Shown piece after piece: positions 27,620 to 35,607 of a stretch of 64,000 nt of DNA (its first letter is position 1; each line of letters begins with the position of its first letter). The translations under genes were made by a program, and so were the position numbers. The notes below the pieces were generated by a model. The model was not told the DNA's origin. It was given only the letters and a program-made list of their open reading frames with translations, and ran no database searches. Origin of the DNA: Myxococcales bacterium (lineage in GTDB: Bacteria; Myxococcota_A; UBA796; GCA-2862545). The DNA lies in contig JAHQVJ010000117.1 of the NCBI GenBank assembly GCA_019634415.1, positions 1 to 64,000 on the forward strand, given 5' to 3'.

Positions 27620-28569
27620 CCATCTCCCAACCTGAAGGCTCCCTGGTGAACCTGGCCATCGCCCTGGTGGACGGGAGCGATCCGCGGATGCACGCCCCAC
27701 GCGTGGCCCGACCGGGGGAGCCCACCGGTCTGTCGCGGCCCGCGATGGAGGCCGTCCGGCGCGTGATCGGTCGAGGGACGGCCAGGTTGGCGCTGGGGCG
27801 ACTGGGCACTCCGTGGCGCGACGCTCAGTGCCTCACCTTCGGCTCCGCCACGCTCGACCTGCTGTCGTGGCTGCACATGGCCGCCGTGCGAGACCCGAAC
27901 CGAGTGCCGCTGGTGCTCCGCAGCACACCCACCACCGCCGAGCAGCTGCTGCTGTGCCGCGCGGTGGCCCTGCTCGACGCTGCCGGAGCCGAGCCTCCTG
28001 CCATCGTCGCCCGCAGCGTGTGGCCCTGGCTGCTGCACGGCGAGCAGCTGTCCCGCGCGGGCCTCGAGCCCGACGTGCAGGACATCGACCGCCTGGCCGA
28101 CGAGGCCTGGCTCCTCGACTCCCTGCAGCCCCAGCTCCTGTCTGCCTGGATCCGTTGGTGTCGCGCAGCCCGCACCGCCGAGCTGCCGACCACGGTGCGG
28201 CACGGCACGGCGCAGCACAGCGTCGGCATGGCCCTCGCCCAGGCCCACGCCCACGACCCCGAGCGGGTGGCCTTCCTGGGGCAGCTCGCGGTGGTGGTGG
28301 GAAGGCTACCCGTGGCGGCCTGGGTGGCCGTGCGCGGTGAGCACTTGATCACCACGTGGACGCGAGCGAGTCGGGCGCGGGCCGCCGTTCCTCGACTGCT
28401 GCTCGATACACTGGGCGTCTGGGGCGACGGCTGGCGGTCCACGGGCTTCGTGGACGACGGTTACGACGAGGCCCAACGTTGGCTGTCGCGCTTCGACGAA
28501 CCACTTCGTGCCATGGCTCGCCTGCGAGACGTGGTGAACCAGGCCGAGCGCCTAAGGGAGATCGGATGA
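27613..28569 (+). CDS. Unassigned alpha-helical protein of the FtsH/MoxR operon
   Basis: The product has 318 residues. It is Ala/Leu/Arg-rich and largely helical, with LDLLSWLHMAAVRDPNRVPLVL and AWVAVRGEHLITTWTRAS as the most strand-like parts. No family motif, signal peptide or membrane segment was seen. It overlaps the previous gene by 7 bases and the next one by 4 (ATGA), so it is tightly co-translated. By position it fits one of the partner ('X') proteins of FtsH ternary systems. That is inference. Confidence 0.6.
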   Translation: MVTISQPEGSLVNLAIALVDGSDPRMHAPRVARPGEPTGLSRPAMEAVRRVIGRGTARLALGRLGTPWRDAQCLTFGSATLDLLSWLHMAAVRDPNRVPLVLRSTPTTAEQLLLCRAVALLDAAGAEPPAIVARSVWPWLLHGEQLSRAGLEPDVQDIDRLADEAWLLDSLQPQLLSAWIRWCRAARTAELPTTVRHGTAQHSVGMALAQAHAHDPERVAFLGQLAVVVGRLPVAAWVAVRGEHLITTWTRASRARAAVPRLLLDTLGVWGDGWRSTGFVDDGYDEAQRWLSRFDEPLRAMARLRDVVNQAERLREIG

Positions 28570-29126
28570 GCCGCGCGTACCAGATTCGAGTGGCCACCTC
28601 CATCACGCACCACAGCCGGGTGGACGAGGGGATCGAAGCCAAGCTCGAGCTCCTCGACATCCTGGGCGGCAACCGCAACGCCGAGCTGCTGGCCGAGGAG
28701 CTCGAGCGACGAGGATGGGAGGTGGATCAGGGAGTCGGCCGAAAGGAGGTCGACGGGGTGCTCATCGAGGTGGAGACCACCACGGGGACCGTGCGCCTGA
28801 AGGTCGGCAGCGAAGACGAGGTGGAGCTCACCACGGAGGTCTCCGGGCGCAGCTACACGGAGACCAACCAGGAGATGAAGGAGCGCCTCACCGAAGAGGC
28901 CGAGGCGATCCTGAAGGCGCGGGCCGAGAGCCACGACCAGACCGTCCGCGTGGAGCTGGCCGAGAAGCTCGAGCGCGCGCTGGCGGAAGCACACAAGGAG
29001 CTGGAGCAGATCACCAACGCAGTGACCCGCGCGGCCCTCAAGGAGCGCGCCGCTCAGATGGGCGAGATCCTCGACGTCGCCGAGAACGTGGAGTCCGGCG
29101 AGCTGACCATCCGGGTGAAGGTGTGA
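28566..29126 (+). CDS. DUF1257/Ycf35-like coiled-coil protein
   Basis: The product is 186 residues. The first part SRAYQIRVATSITHHS and LLAEELERRGWEVDQG resemble the start of DUF1257 (Ycf35) proteins, where 'aL.eLGyeVeeg' follows a first strand. Residues about 95-165 are a charged coiled coil rich in Glu, Lys and Ala. The C-terminus GEILDVAENVESGELTIRV matches the DUF1257 end in pattern. Such genes sit next to AAA ATPases in cyanobacteria and actinobacteria. The role is unknown. ATGA joins it to the previous gene, and GTGA joins the FtsH gene to it. Confidence 0.5.
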   Translation: MSRAYQIRVATSITHHSRVDEGIEAKLELLDILGGNRNAELLAEELERRGWEVDQGVGRKEVDGVLIEVETTTGTVRLKVGSEDEVELTTEVSGRSYTETNQEMKERLTEEAEAILKARAESHDQTVRVELAEKLERALAEAHKELEQITNAVTRAALKERAAQMGEILDVAENVESGELTIRVKV

Positions 29127-31195
29127 GCCAGGTCCACATTCCCGAGAACGAGCTGCCCACGTCGCTCGATCCCATCAGCGCCACCCAGGCAGCCTATGCC
29201 TCGGAGCTCACGGACTGCCGTGACTCCCTGGTGCGCGGTCTGCCGGTGCTCGTGTCCTGCGACAAGCAGCTGGTCCCCTACTTCTACCGATGCCTGCGGG
29301 ATCGGCTGAAGGCAGAGGACATCAAGACGCAGTACCTCGACGGGCGCCCTCGTCCCGACGACCCGCCCGGCCTGTCCCTGATGGGACGCATGCTCTACCA
29401 CCTCAGCGAGGCGGTGCGGGGTGCCGTGGAGGAGCGGGTGTTGGTGCTCCCCCACCTCGACCTGCTCATGGGCGGGGTGCGCGGCGGAGGCCTGTCGTCG
29501 GAGGCGCGCGAGGTGGTGGCGCTGCTCTACGAGAACCCCACCATCGTGTGGCTCGGCTTCCAGGACCTCACCTTGGGGGTGCCAGAGGTCATCGAGAACC
29601 TCTTCCCCCGCAAGGTCCACATCCTCGGCGTGCCGCGCCAACGCCTGGGCCAGCTGGTGACCCAGTCCGAGGCGCGCAAGTTCGGCCAGGGCCTGCGGGT
29701 GTTCGAGCTGTACCGCTACGTGTCCGGCGTGAACGCCGTGCAGCTGCGACGGGCGCTGTCGGCGGTGGATGGCGAGGACTACCCCGCCGATCCGCAGCCC
29801 GCCTGGGACCAGCTGCGCAACGCCACGCTCACGTCGGACGTCACCATCCCCAACCTCGATCTGCACGGCGACATCGGCGGCTACGATCCCGTCAAGGAGC
29901 GCCTGCAGCTCGAGATCATCGACCTGGTCAAGTCGCACCAGGCAGCAGACAGCGCGGCCGCCGCCGAGCGCATCGAGGCGCTGGTGCCGCGCGGCATCAT
30001 CTTCTGGGGTCCGCCGGGCACCGGCAAGACGCTGTTCGCCAAGGCGATGGCCCATGCGCTGGGCGCCGCCGTCATCGTGGTGAGCGGGCCGGAGCTGAAG
30101 TCCAAGTGGGTCGGGGAGTCCGAGTCGAACCTGCGCCGCGTGTTCGTGCAGGCGCGCCAGTCGGCTCCCTCGGTCATCATCTTCGACGAGCTGGATTCCT
30201 TCGCCTCTGCTCGCGGCACCTACGACGGTGCGGGCGTGCAGCACTCCATGGTGAACCAGCTCCTCACCGAGATGGACGGCTTCCGGCGCAACGAGATGGT
30301 GTTCGTGGTGGGCACCACCAACTTCGTGGAGTCCCTCGATCAGGCGCTGCTCCGGCCCGGTCGCTTCGAGTTCAAGATCGCCGTGCCCTTCCCCAACGAG
30401 GAAGACCGCGAGGCGATCCTGCGCATCTACGATCAGAAGTGGAAGCTGGGTCTGTCCGAGGAGGCGCTCCGCTACGCGGTGAAGCGCACGGGCGATCCCA
30501 TCGAGGGCGGCAACCAGCCCTACTCGGGCGACCACCTCCAGGCGGCTTGCCGCGCCCTGGCCCGCCAGCGCATGCGCGACGCGAACACCGGCCCCAGCGA
30601 GCCCAGAGACGTGGAGGCGGCGCTCACCGCCCATGTGGAGCGCCCGCGCCTCACGCCCTTCGAGGAGCGGGTGGTGGCCGTGCACGAGTGCGGTCACGCC
30701 ATCTGTGCGCTGTACTGCGACAACGTGCCGCCCATCCAGCGCATCACCATCCAGGGCGACCTCGGTGGGGCGCTGGGCTCCGTGCGCCTGGCCGATCCCG
30801 TGAACCGCGAGATCGTGACCCGCAAGGAGCTGCTCGACCGTCTGTGCGTGTTGTTCGGCGGCCGTGCCGCAGAGCAGGTCGTGCTCGGCGACATCTCCGC
30901 GGGTGCCGTCTCCGACATCCACCGCGCCACCCAGGTCGCGCGTGACTGTGTGGAGATCCTCGGCATGGGCACCATGGGAGCGGCGTCCTACCGTGTGGGC
31001 GAGCTGGCCGAGCCCACCCGCGCCCAGGTCGACACCGCCGTGCTCGAGCTGCTCCAGGAAGCCGAGGAGCGGGCCCGACGACTGGTGAGCGAGCACCGAC
31101 CGGAGCTGGAAGCCCTTTGCTCGGCGCTGCTCACCCACAAGGTGCTCGACGCGAAGACCCTGTCCACCCACCTTCCCCAGAGGCCCAATGGCTGA
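29123..31195 (+). CDS. Soluble FtsH-type AAA+ metalloprotease
   Basis: The protein of 690 residues unfolds and degrades proteins with ATP. Residues about 1-235 look like a degenerate AAA domain: VLVSCDKQLVPYFYRCLRD replaces a P-loop, and RVLVLPHLDLLMGG resembles Walker B. The main AAA domain has GPPGTGKT at 296-303, VIIFDELDSF at 351-360 and LLRPGRFEFKI with the arginine-finger region. The peptidase part has HECGH at 521-525 (HExxH zinc motif) and the third ligand Asp at about 598 in AVSDIHRAT. Classical FtsH has two N-terminal membrane helices and a periplasmic domain; none is present here, so it acts in the cytoplasm. GTG 29123 gives a GTGA overlap. The next gene begins inside its last codons. 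Confidence 0.9.
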   Translation: MSQVHIPENELPTSLDPISATQAAYASELTDCRDSLVRGLPVLVSCDKQLVPYFYRCLRDRLKAEDIKTQYLDGRPRPDDPPGLSLMGRMLYHLSEAVRGAVEERVLVLPHLDLLMGGVRGGGLSSEAREVVALLYENPTIVWLGFQDLTLGVPEVIENLFPRKVHILGVPRQRLGQLVTQSEARKFGQGLRVFELYRYVSGVNAVQLRRALSAVDGEDYPADPQPAWDQLRNATLTSDVTIPNLDLHGDIGGYDPVKERLQLEIIDLVKSHQAADSAAAAERIEALVPRGIIFWGPPGTGKTLFAKAMAHALGAAVIVVSGPELKSKWVGESESNLRRVFVQARQSAPSVIIFDELDSFASARGTYDGAGVQHSMVNQLLTEMDGFRRNEMVFVVGTTNFVESLDQALLRPGRFEFKIAVPFPNEEDREAILRIYDQKWKLGLSEEALRYAVKRTGDPIEGGNQPYSGDHLQAACRALARQRMRDANTGPSEPRDVEAALTAHVERPRLTPFEERVVAVHECGHAICALYCDNVPPIQRITIQGDLGGALGSVRLADPVNREIVTRKELLDRLCVLFGGRAAEQVVLGDISAGAVSDIHRATQVARDCVEILGMGTMGAASYRVGELAEPTRAQVDTAVLELLQEAEERARRLVSEHRPELEALCSALLTHKVLDAKTLSTHLPQRPNG

Positions 31196-31460
31196 GCTCA
31201 CCATCCGGCTCCGGCGCGATCCGAAGACCGGCAAGAAGCACGTGGTGGTGCAGTACCACTCCGACGAGGACGCGCTGCCCATCGAGCACGAAGAGGACCA
31301 CAAGCGACTGGTGGACCAGCTCATCGCCGGTGGCGCGCTGAAGGCCGCCGAGGTGGGCGACATCATCGTGGAGCGCCTCCCCGAGGAGGGTGCGCCCGCC
31401 GAGGCCCCCGCCGAGCAGGAAGGCGAGGTCGAGCCGCTGGCAGAGGGTGACCGAGGTTGA
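31188..31460 (+). CDS. Small acidic partner protein of the FtsH operon (DUF2997-like position)
   Basis: The product has 90 residues: a beta-strand pair (AELTIRLRRDPKTGKKHVVV), a helix (EEDHKRLVDQLIAGGAL), a third strand and a Glu/Pro/Ala-rich tail (about 62-90). The small size and strand-turn-strand-helix form recall DUF2997 proteins that pair with DUF1257 and AAA ATPases, but identity is weak. It overlaps the FtsH gene by 8 bases, and its own stop overlaps the next start (TTGA). It could be a substrate tag or an adaptor for the protease; this is inference. Confidence 0.5.
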   Translation: MAELTIRLRRDPKTGKKHVVVQYHSDEDALPIEHEEDHKRLVDQLIAGGALKAAEVGDIIVERLPEEGAPAEAPAEQEGEVEPLAEGDRG

Positions 31461-34400
31461 TCTCGCTGCGTTTCGATGGCCCCGACGCCGTTCGCGCCGT
31501 GCTGCCCATGGTGCCTGCCGAGGTGCAGGCCCGCGGAGGCAGGGTGGCGCTCGAGCCCGATGGAGTCCTCTCCATCGAGGTTCCAAGCCTGCCCGAGTCC
31601 GTGCTGGAGACCCTGGTGGACGCGGGGGTGTCCCACGGGTCCTCCGCCGCCGAGGGGTCTCGACCCTTCGTGCACTGGGCCGAGCTCGTCCCCACGGAGC
31701 CCGTGGCCGAGCTCGATCTGCGCGAGATCCTGTTCGTGCTGCCGCCGGGCGCTGGTTGGGTGCCCTTGGCCGCCGAGCTGGTGCGGCTGGGCTGTGACGA
31801 CCAACGGCTGGCGCGCATCCGCCCCTCGCCCGACGCACCGGTCCAGTGGGCCATCCGCGCCCAGCGCGCCCCGTTCTACACCGTGGCCAAGGCCACAGCC
31901 GAGGGCCCCTGGACGGCCTACGCCCAGCACTTCGGGCGGGACGTGTGGGTCTGTGTGGGCTTCGGCCACCCCCACGCCGCGAGCGTGGAGGTCCCCGAGG
32001 GCTCCCTGTTGCTGATCGACAACCACCGATGGTCGGTGGTGTCGGCCCCCACGTGGCACGAGCTCACCGACCACCTCGACCTCGTGGTGGAAGCCCCCGA
32101 GATCCTGGAGCCACAGCCGCCCACGGAGCGCCTCGAGGTGCAGCTGCGGCTGATCCCCACGCCACCGCGCGAGGCACCGTCGCTGTGGATCGTGCCCGAG
32201 CCCGTGGACGACGTGCTGCGCAAGCTGGTCCACCGGCTCCCCGATGCGGTGGTGGACCGGCTCGAGCTGGCCCGCTTCACCAGCCGCGGCGACCAGTCGG
32301 GCGCGGTGATCCGCGCTCGACCCGGCACGGCTCCCCCCACCTTGGTGGAGCTCGTGCCCATGGTGCCCCACCCGCACCTGCCCGCCATCTTCCTGCCCCA
32401 AGGCCAGACGGTGGACCCACCGCTGCAGCCCCACACGCTGCGACGGGTGCTGGATCCGGGACTGGGCCGCGTCGGCTGGCTGGATCCCGTCCAGCGCACC
32501 GACGGGTCGTCGGGCTTCGTGATGCGCATCCTCGAGGACGAGGCCTTCCGGCTGCTCTCGGATCTGGTGCTGTACCTGGCGGAGCAGGAAGCCGATCAGG
32601 TCGATGCCTGGCTCGCCTCCACCCGCTTCGAGTGGGAGCCTCTGGACCTCGAGGTGGCCCAGACCCCGGCCACCCAGACCCGTCCAGCACACTCCCCGCG
32701 GCGACGTCCGCAGCAGCCGCAGCTGGCACCCGCCCCAGCGCCAGCCCCGGATCCGGAGTGGACGCGACGGGTCCGGCGCCGCGCTGCGGTGGTCCCCGTA
32801 CCCGAGGCAGCTCCTGCCCCACCCGACGTGGCGCAGATCGAGCTGCAGGAGCTCCAGGGCTTCTTCCTGGAGGACCCCACTCGTGACGATCTGTGGGCGC
32901 CGATGGGCGAGATGCACAACGCGCTGGGCCAGGGACGAGAGGCAGCGATCTGCTGGAGCCGCGCGCTGTGGGTGGCCGAAGGCACCCACCGCGGGGAGCT
33001 GGCCACGGCCTGGGCGGCTCGCTGTCCAGATCTCGACGAGCTCCCGCAACACCCCAGCGTGGACACCGTGGCCACCGTGGTGGCCCGAACCCTCGCCGAG
33101 GACGATCTGGCGGAGCCCCAGCAGCTGCAGGACTGGCTGACCAACCACGACAACCTGCTGGACGTGCGCAGCCGCTGGCTGGTGCGGCGGGCGGTCGCGC
33201 AGCGATGCGGCGACGACGAGCTCGCCCTGGCACGCGCCCGCGACGCCGTGCTGTCCTCCATCGGCTCGGGGCTCGTGCCCTCCCGAGACGTGCCCGCCTT
33301 CCTGCGCTCGTCGGCGAGTCCCGAGGACCGCTACGCGCTGGGCCAGAGCCTCGGCGCGCTGCAGGAAGCGCTGATCCCGCTGGCTCCCGAGGGCGAGGCC
33401 CGCCGCTACACCCAGGCCTACGCCCGACTGACCCTCGCGTGGGCACACGCGCTTCTGGGCCACGCCGAGCCGGTGCAGGAAGCCATCGCCATCGCCGAGG
33501 AGGATCTCCCCCACGACGACGAGCTGCACTCGGTGCTGCTCGGGCTGTACCGCGCGGGCCTGTCGAACGCCCTGTCGGGCCTGCCGGCCGAGGCCCCGCC
33601 CCCGCGCGAGGTCACCGAGGCCGTGGAAGCGCTCGACAGCTTCCCCAAGTTCAAGGTGGATCGCCTCCGCAGCCAGTCGGTGGCCGTCATCCGAGAACCC
33701 GGCGCCAGCGACCCCTTCATCGCGTACGTGCAAGCGGAAGACGAGGAGCTCACCGCACTGCCCGCCGATCAGCTCCTGAGCGGGCTGCAGCAGGCGCTGC
33801 AGGACGTGGACGAGGCCGAGCCCGCGGGAGCGCTGCTGCGGGTCATCCGGGGCATGGTGGGGCTGTCCCCCGCCGATGCGCACGGCATCCTGCGAGCCGT
33901 CATCGAGCGCGCGCTGCCGCTGGACCGCGCGCAGCGGGTCCAAGTGCTGGTTCCCGCCGTGAGCGTGGCCGCCGCACTGCACCGCCCCGACCAGGCCGAG
34001 CGCACGCTGCCGGCACTGGAGGACGGCATGCGCGGCCTGCTGCTGACCAACCCCATGCAGGCCGCGGCGGCCGCCCGCGACCTCGGTCGCAGCCTCGCCC
34101 GGTGCCGGCTGGGGGCAGCCTCCACCATGATGTTCGGCACGCTCCGCGCCGCCTGTCCGACGGACCAGCCCGATCTGCGCCTGTCGCTGGCCGCCACCCA
34201 TGCCATGCTCGGTGGAGACGTCAGCGGAGAAGCACAGGCAGCCCTGGAGCTGCTCGAGGGCGAGCTGACCGACCTCGAGCGGGTGGGCGTGGTGGCTGCT
34301 GCCGCCGACCTCGCCACCTCGATGTCGCTGTCGGACGCCGTCGGCTTCTGGCGGCAGCTCGCCCCACAGGCGGGGCGCCTGCCCGACAAGCTGTCCACCA

Positions 34401-34555
34401 ACAGCCACTTCGCGTTGCTCTATCTGCGGGTCGTGGAGGTGCTCGCCGCCGCCCACGTCCACCCGGATCGCCTGATCAGCGAGGACCGGCGCGCCTGGCT
34501 CGATGCCGACGAGCAGCGGGTTCGGATGCGCATTCACCAGGAGGATCGGTTCTGA
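31457..34555 (+). CDS. Large multi-domain scaffold protein of the FtsH/MoxR operon
   Basis: The product has 1032 residues. Residues about 1-400 are mixed alpha/beta with repeated 'LxxxGxxxQRLARI', 'ARFTSRGDQSGAVIRARPG' and 'AFRLLSDLVLYLAEQEADQ' segments. This part could hold several small partner domains of the predicted ternary systems. About 400-455 is a Pro/Ala/Arg-rich linker (PAPAPAPDPEWTRRVRRR). From 460 to the end it is helical and repetitive, with TPR-like pieces (GQGREAAICWSRALWVAEG, ALARARDAVLSSIG, EDGMRGLLLTNPMQAAAA). No catalytic motif was seen. TTG 31457 gives the 4-base TTGA overlap; no ATG or GTG lies nearer. It probably acts as a platform for the ATPases. Confidence 0.65.
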   Translation: MISLRFDGPDAVRAVLPMVPAEVQARGGRVALEPDGVLSIEVPSLPESVLETLVDAGVSHGSSAAEGSRPFVHWAELVPTEPVAELDLREILFVLPPGAGWVPLAAELVRLGCDDQRLARIRPSPDAPVQWAIRAQRAPFYTVAKATAEGPWTAYAQHFGRDVWVCVGFGHPHAASVEVPEGSLLLIDNHRWSVVSAPTWHELTDHLDLVVEAPEILEPQPPTERLEVQLRLIPTPPREAPSLWIVPEPVDDVLRKLVHRLPDAVVDRLELARFTSRGDQSGAVIRARPGTAPPTLVELVPMVPHPHLPAIFLPQGQTVDPPLQPHTLRRVLDPGLGRVGWLDPVQRTDGSSGFVMRILEDEAFRLLSDLVLYLAEQEADQVDAWLASTRFEWEPLDLEVAQTPATQTRPAHSPRRRPQQPQLAPAPAPAPDPEWTRRVRRRAAVVPVPEAAPAPPDVAQIELQELQGFFLEDPTRDDLWAPMGEMHNALGQGREAAICWSRALWVAEGTHRGELATAWAARCPDLDELPQHPSVDTVATVVARTLAEDDLAEPQQLQDWLTNHDNLLDVRSRWLVRRAVAQRCGDDELALARARDAVLSSIGSGLVPSRDVPAFLRSSASPEDRYALGQSLGALQEALIPLAPEGEARRYTQAYARLTLAWAHALLGHAEPVQEAIAIAEEDLPHDDELHSVLLGLYRAGLSNALSGLPAEAPPPREVTEAVEALDSFPKFKVDRLRSQSVAVIREPGASDPFIAYVQAEDEELTALPADQLLSGLQQALQDVDEAEPAGALLRVIRGMVGLSPADAHGILRAVIERALPLDRAQRVQVLVPAVSVAAALHRPDQAERTLPALEDGMRGLLLTNPMQAAAAARDLGRSLARCRLGAASTMMFGTLRAACPTDQPDLRLSLAATHAMLGGDVSGEAQAALELLEGELTDLERVGVVAAAADLATSMSLSDAVGFWRQLAPQAGRLPDKLSTNSHFALLYLRVVEVLAAAHVHPDRLISEDRRAWLDADEQRVRMRIHQEDRF

Positions 34556-35607
34556 CCACCCACGACCCCCAGTCCCAGGCGGGCACCACCACCGCGGCTG
34601 CTCTCGCCTCCCTCGACTACGACACCCTGGCCTCGGAAGCCCAGGCACTGCGAGAGCGGATCAACCGCTTCCGCACGTCCCTGGCCCGCTTCTTCGTGGG
34701 CAAGGATGGCGTCATCGACCTGATGACCCTGTGTGCCATCGCCCAGGAGCCCCTGCTGCTGGTGGGCCCGCCGGGTACGGCCAAGTCCGCCCTCGTCCTG
34801 AAGTTCCGTGAGGCGCTGGCCATCTCCGACCAGGCCTACTTCGAGTACATGCTCACCCGCTTCACCGAGCCGTCGGAGGTGATGGGCCCCATCGACATCG
34901 AGCAGCTCCGCTCGGGGGCCTACATCCGCCGGGTCCAGGGCAAGCTGCCTACCGCCGAGCTCGTCTTCCTCGACGAGATCTTCAAGTCCAACTCGGCCAT
35001 CCTGAACTCGCTGCTCACGGTGATCAACGAGCGCAAGTACTACCAGGACGGGCGCGCCGTACCGGTGCCCCTGCGCGTGCTGTTCGCCGCCACCAACGAC
35101 ATCCCCGAGCAAGCCGAGCTGGCGGCCCTCAAGGACCGGTTCTGTCTGAAGGTGGCGTGCCGCTCGGTGGCGGAGGACCACTTCATCGAGCTGGTGGACG
35201 CCGGGCTCGAGGACGCCACCCAGCGGGATCTGGGCCAGAAGCCCTGGGCCGAGGGCCACGCCACGCTGATGGACCTGTACAAGGCGCACCGCTACCTGTC
35301 GCTGCAGATGGCGCAGCAGTCCTCGGATGCCGACGGTCAGGTGCTGCGCGACCGCCACACCTACTTTCCGGAGGAGCTGCTGGTGGAGCTCCGGCGCCTG
35401 CTGAAGACGCTGGTAGTGGAGGACAGCGTGTTCATCTCCGATCGCAAGATCGTGAAGCTGTACCGCCTGCTGCGCACGCGTGCCTGGCTGCACCGCGGGG
35501 GCCGCGTGGAGCGAGAAGATCTCGTGCTGCTCTCCTACCTGGGCGAGACGCTGACCGAGGTGGATCTGCTCGAGGAGAAGGTCCCCCGTCTGTTGGGCCT
35601 GGCTTGA
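34552..35607 (+). CDS. MoxR-family AAA+ ATPase with CTG start
   Basis: The ATPase has 351 residues and usually works with a vWA protein as a chaperone-like pair. Walker A is GPPGTAKS at 72-79, Walker B LVFLDEIF at 137-144, and sensor 1 lies in VLFAATNDIPE. The lead-in LRERINRFRTSLARFFVGKDGVIDLM is typical of the family, so the start must lie before it. The only suitable codon is CTG 34552, with aggagga at 34539-34545 and a CTGA overlap with the previous stop; no ATG or GTG occurs until about 34696, inside the conserved part. The next gene (vWA-like) is joined by TTGA. Confidence 0.88.
   Translation: MTTHDPQSQAGTTTAAALASLDYDTLASEAQALRERINRFRTSLARFFVGKDGVIDLMTLCAIAQEPLLLVGPPGTAKSALVLKFREALAISDQAYFEYMLTRFTEPSEVMGPIDIEQLRSGAYIRRVQGKLPTAELVFLDEIFKSNSAILNSLLTVINERKYYQDGRAVPVPLRVLFAATNDIPEQAELAALKDRFCLKVACRSVAEDHFIELVDAGLEDATQRDLGQKPWAEGHATLMDLYKAHRYLSLQMAQQSSDADGQVLRDRHTYFPEELLVELRRLLKTLVVEDSVFISDRKIVKLYRLLRTRAWLHRGGRVEREDLVLLSYLGETLTEVDLLEEKVPRLLGLA

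Noticed and set aside
29054-34648. A 1864-codon open frame antisense to the FtsH and scaffold genes
   Set aside because: It is codon-aligned with two large plus-strand genes that share one frame; TTA, CTA and TCA are rare in this GC-rich DNA, so the antisense frame stays open. Its His/Gly/Val-rich composition is a shadow pattern.
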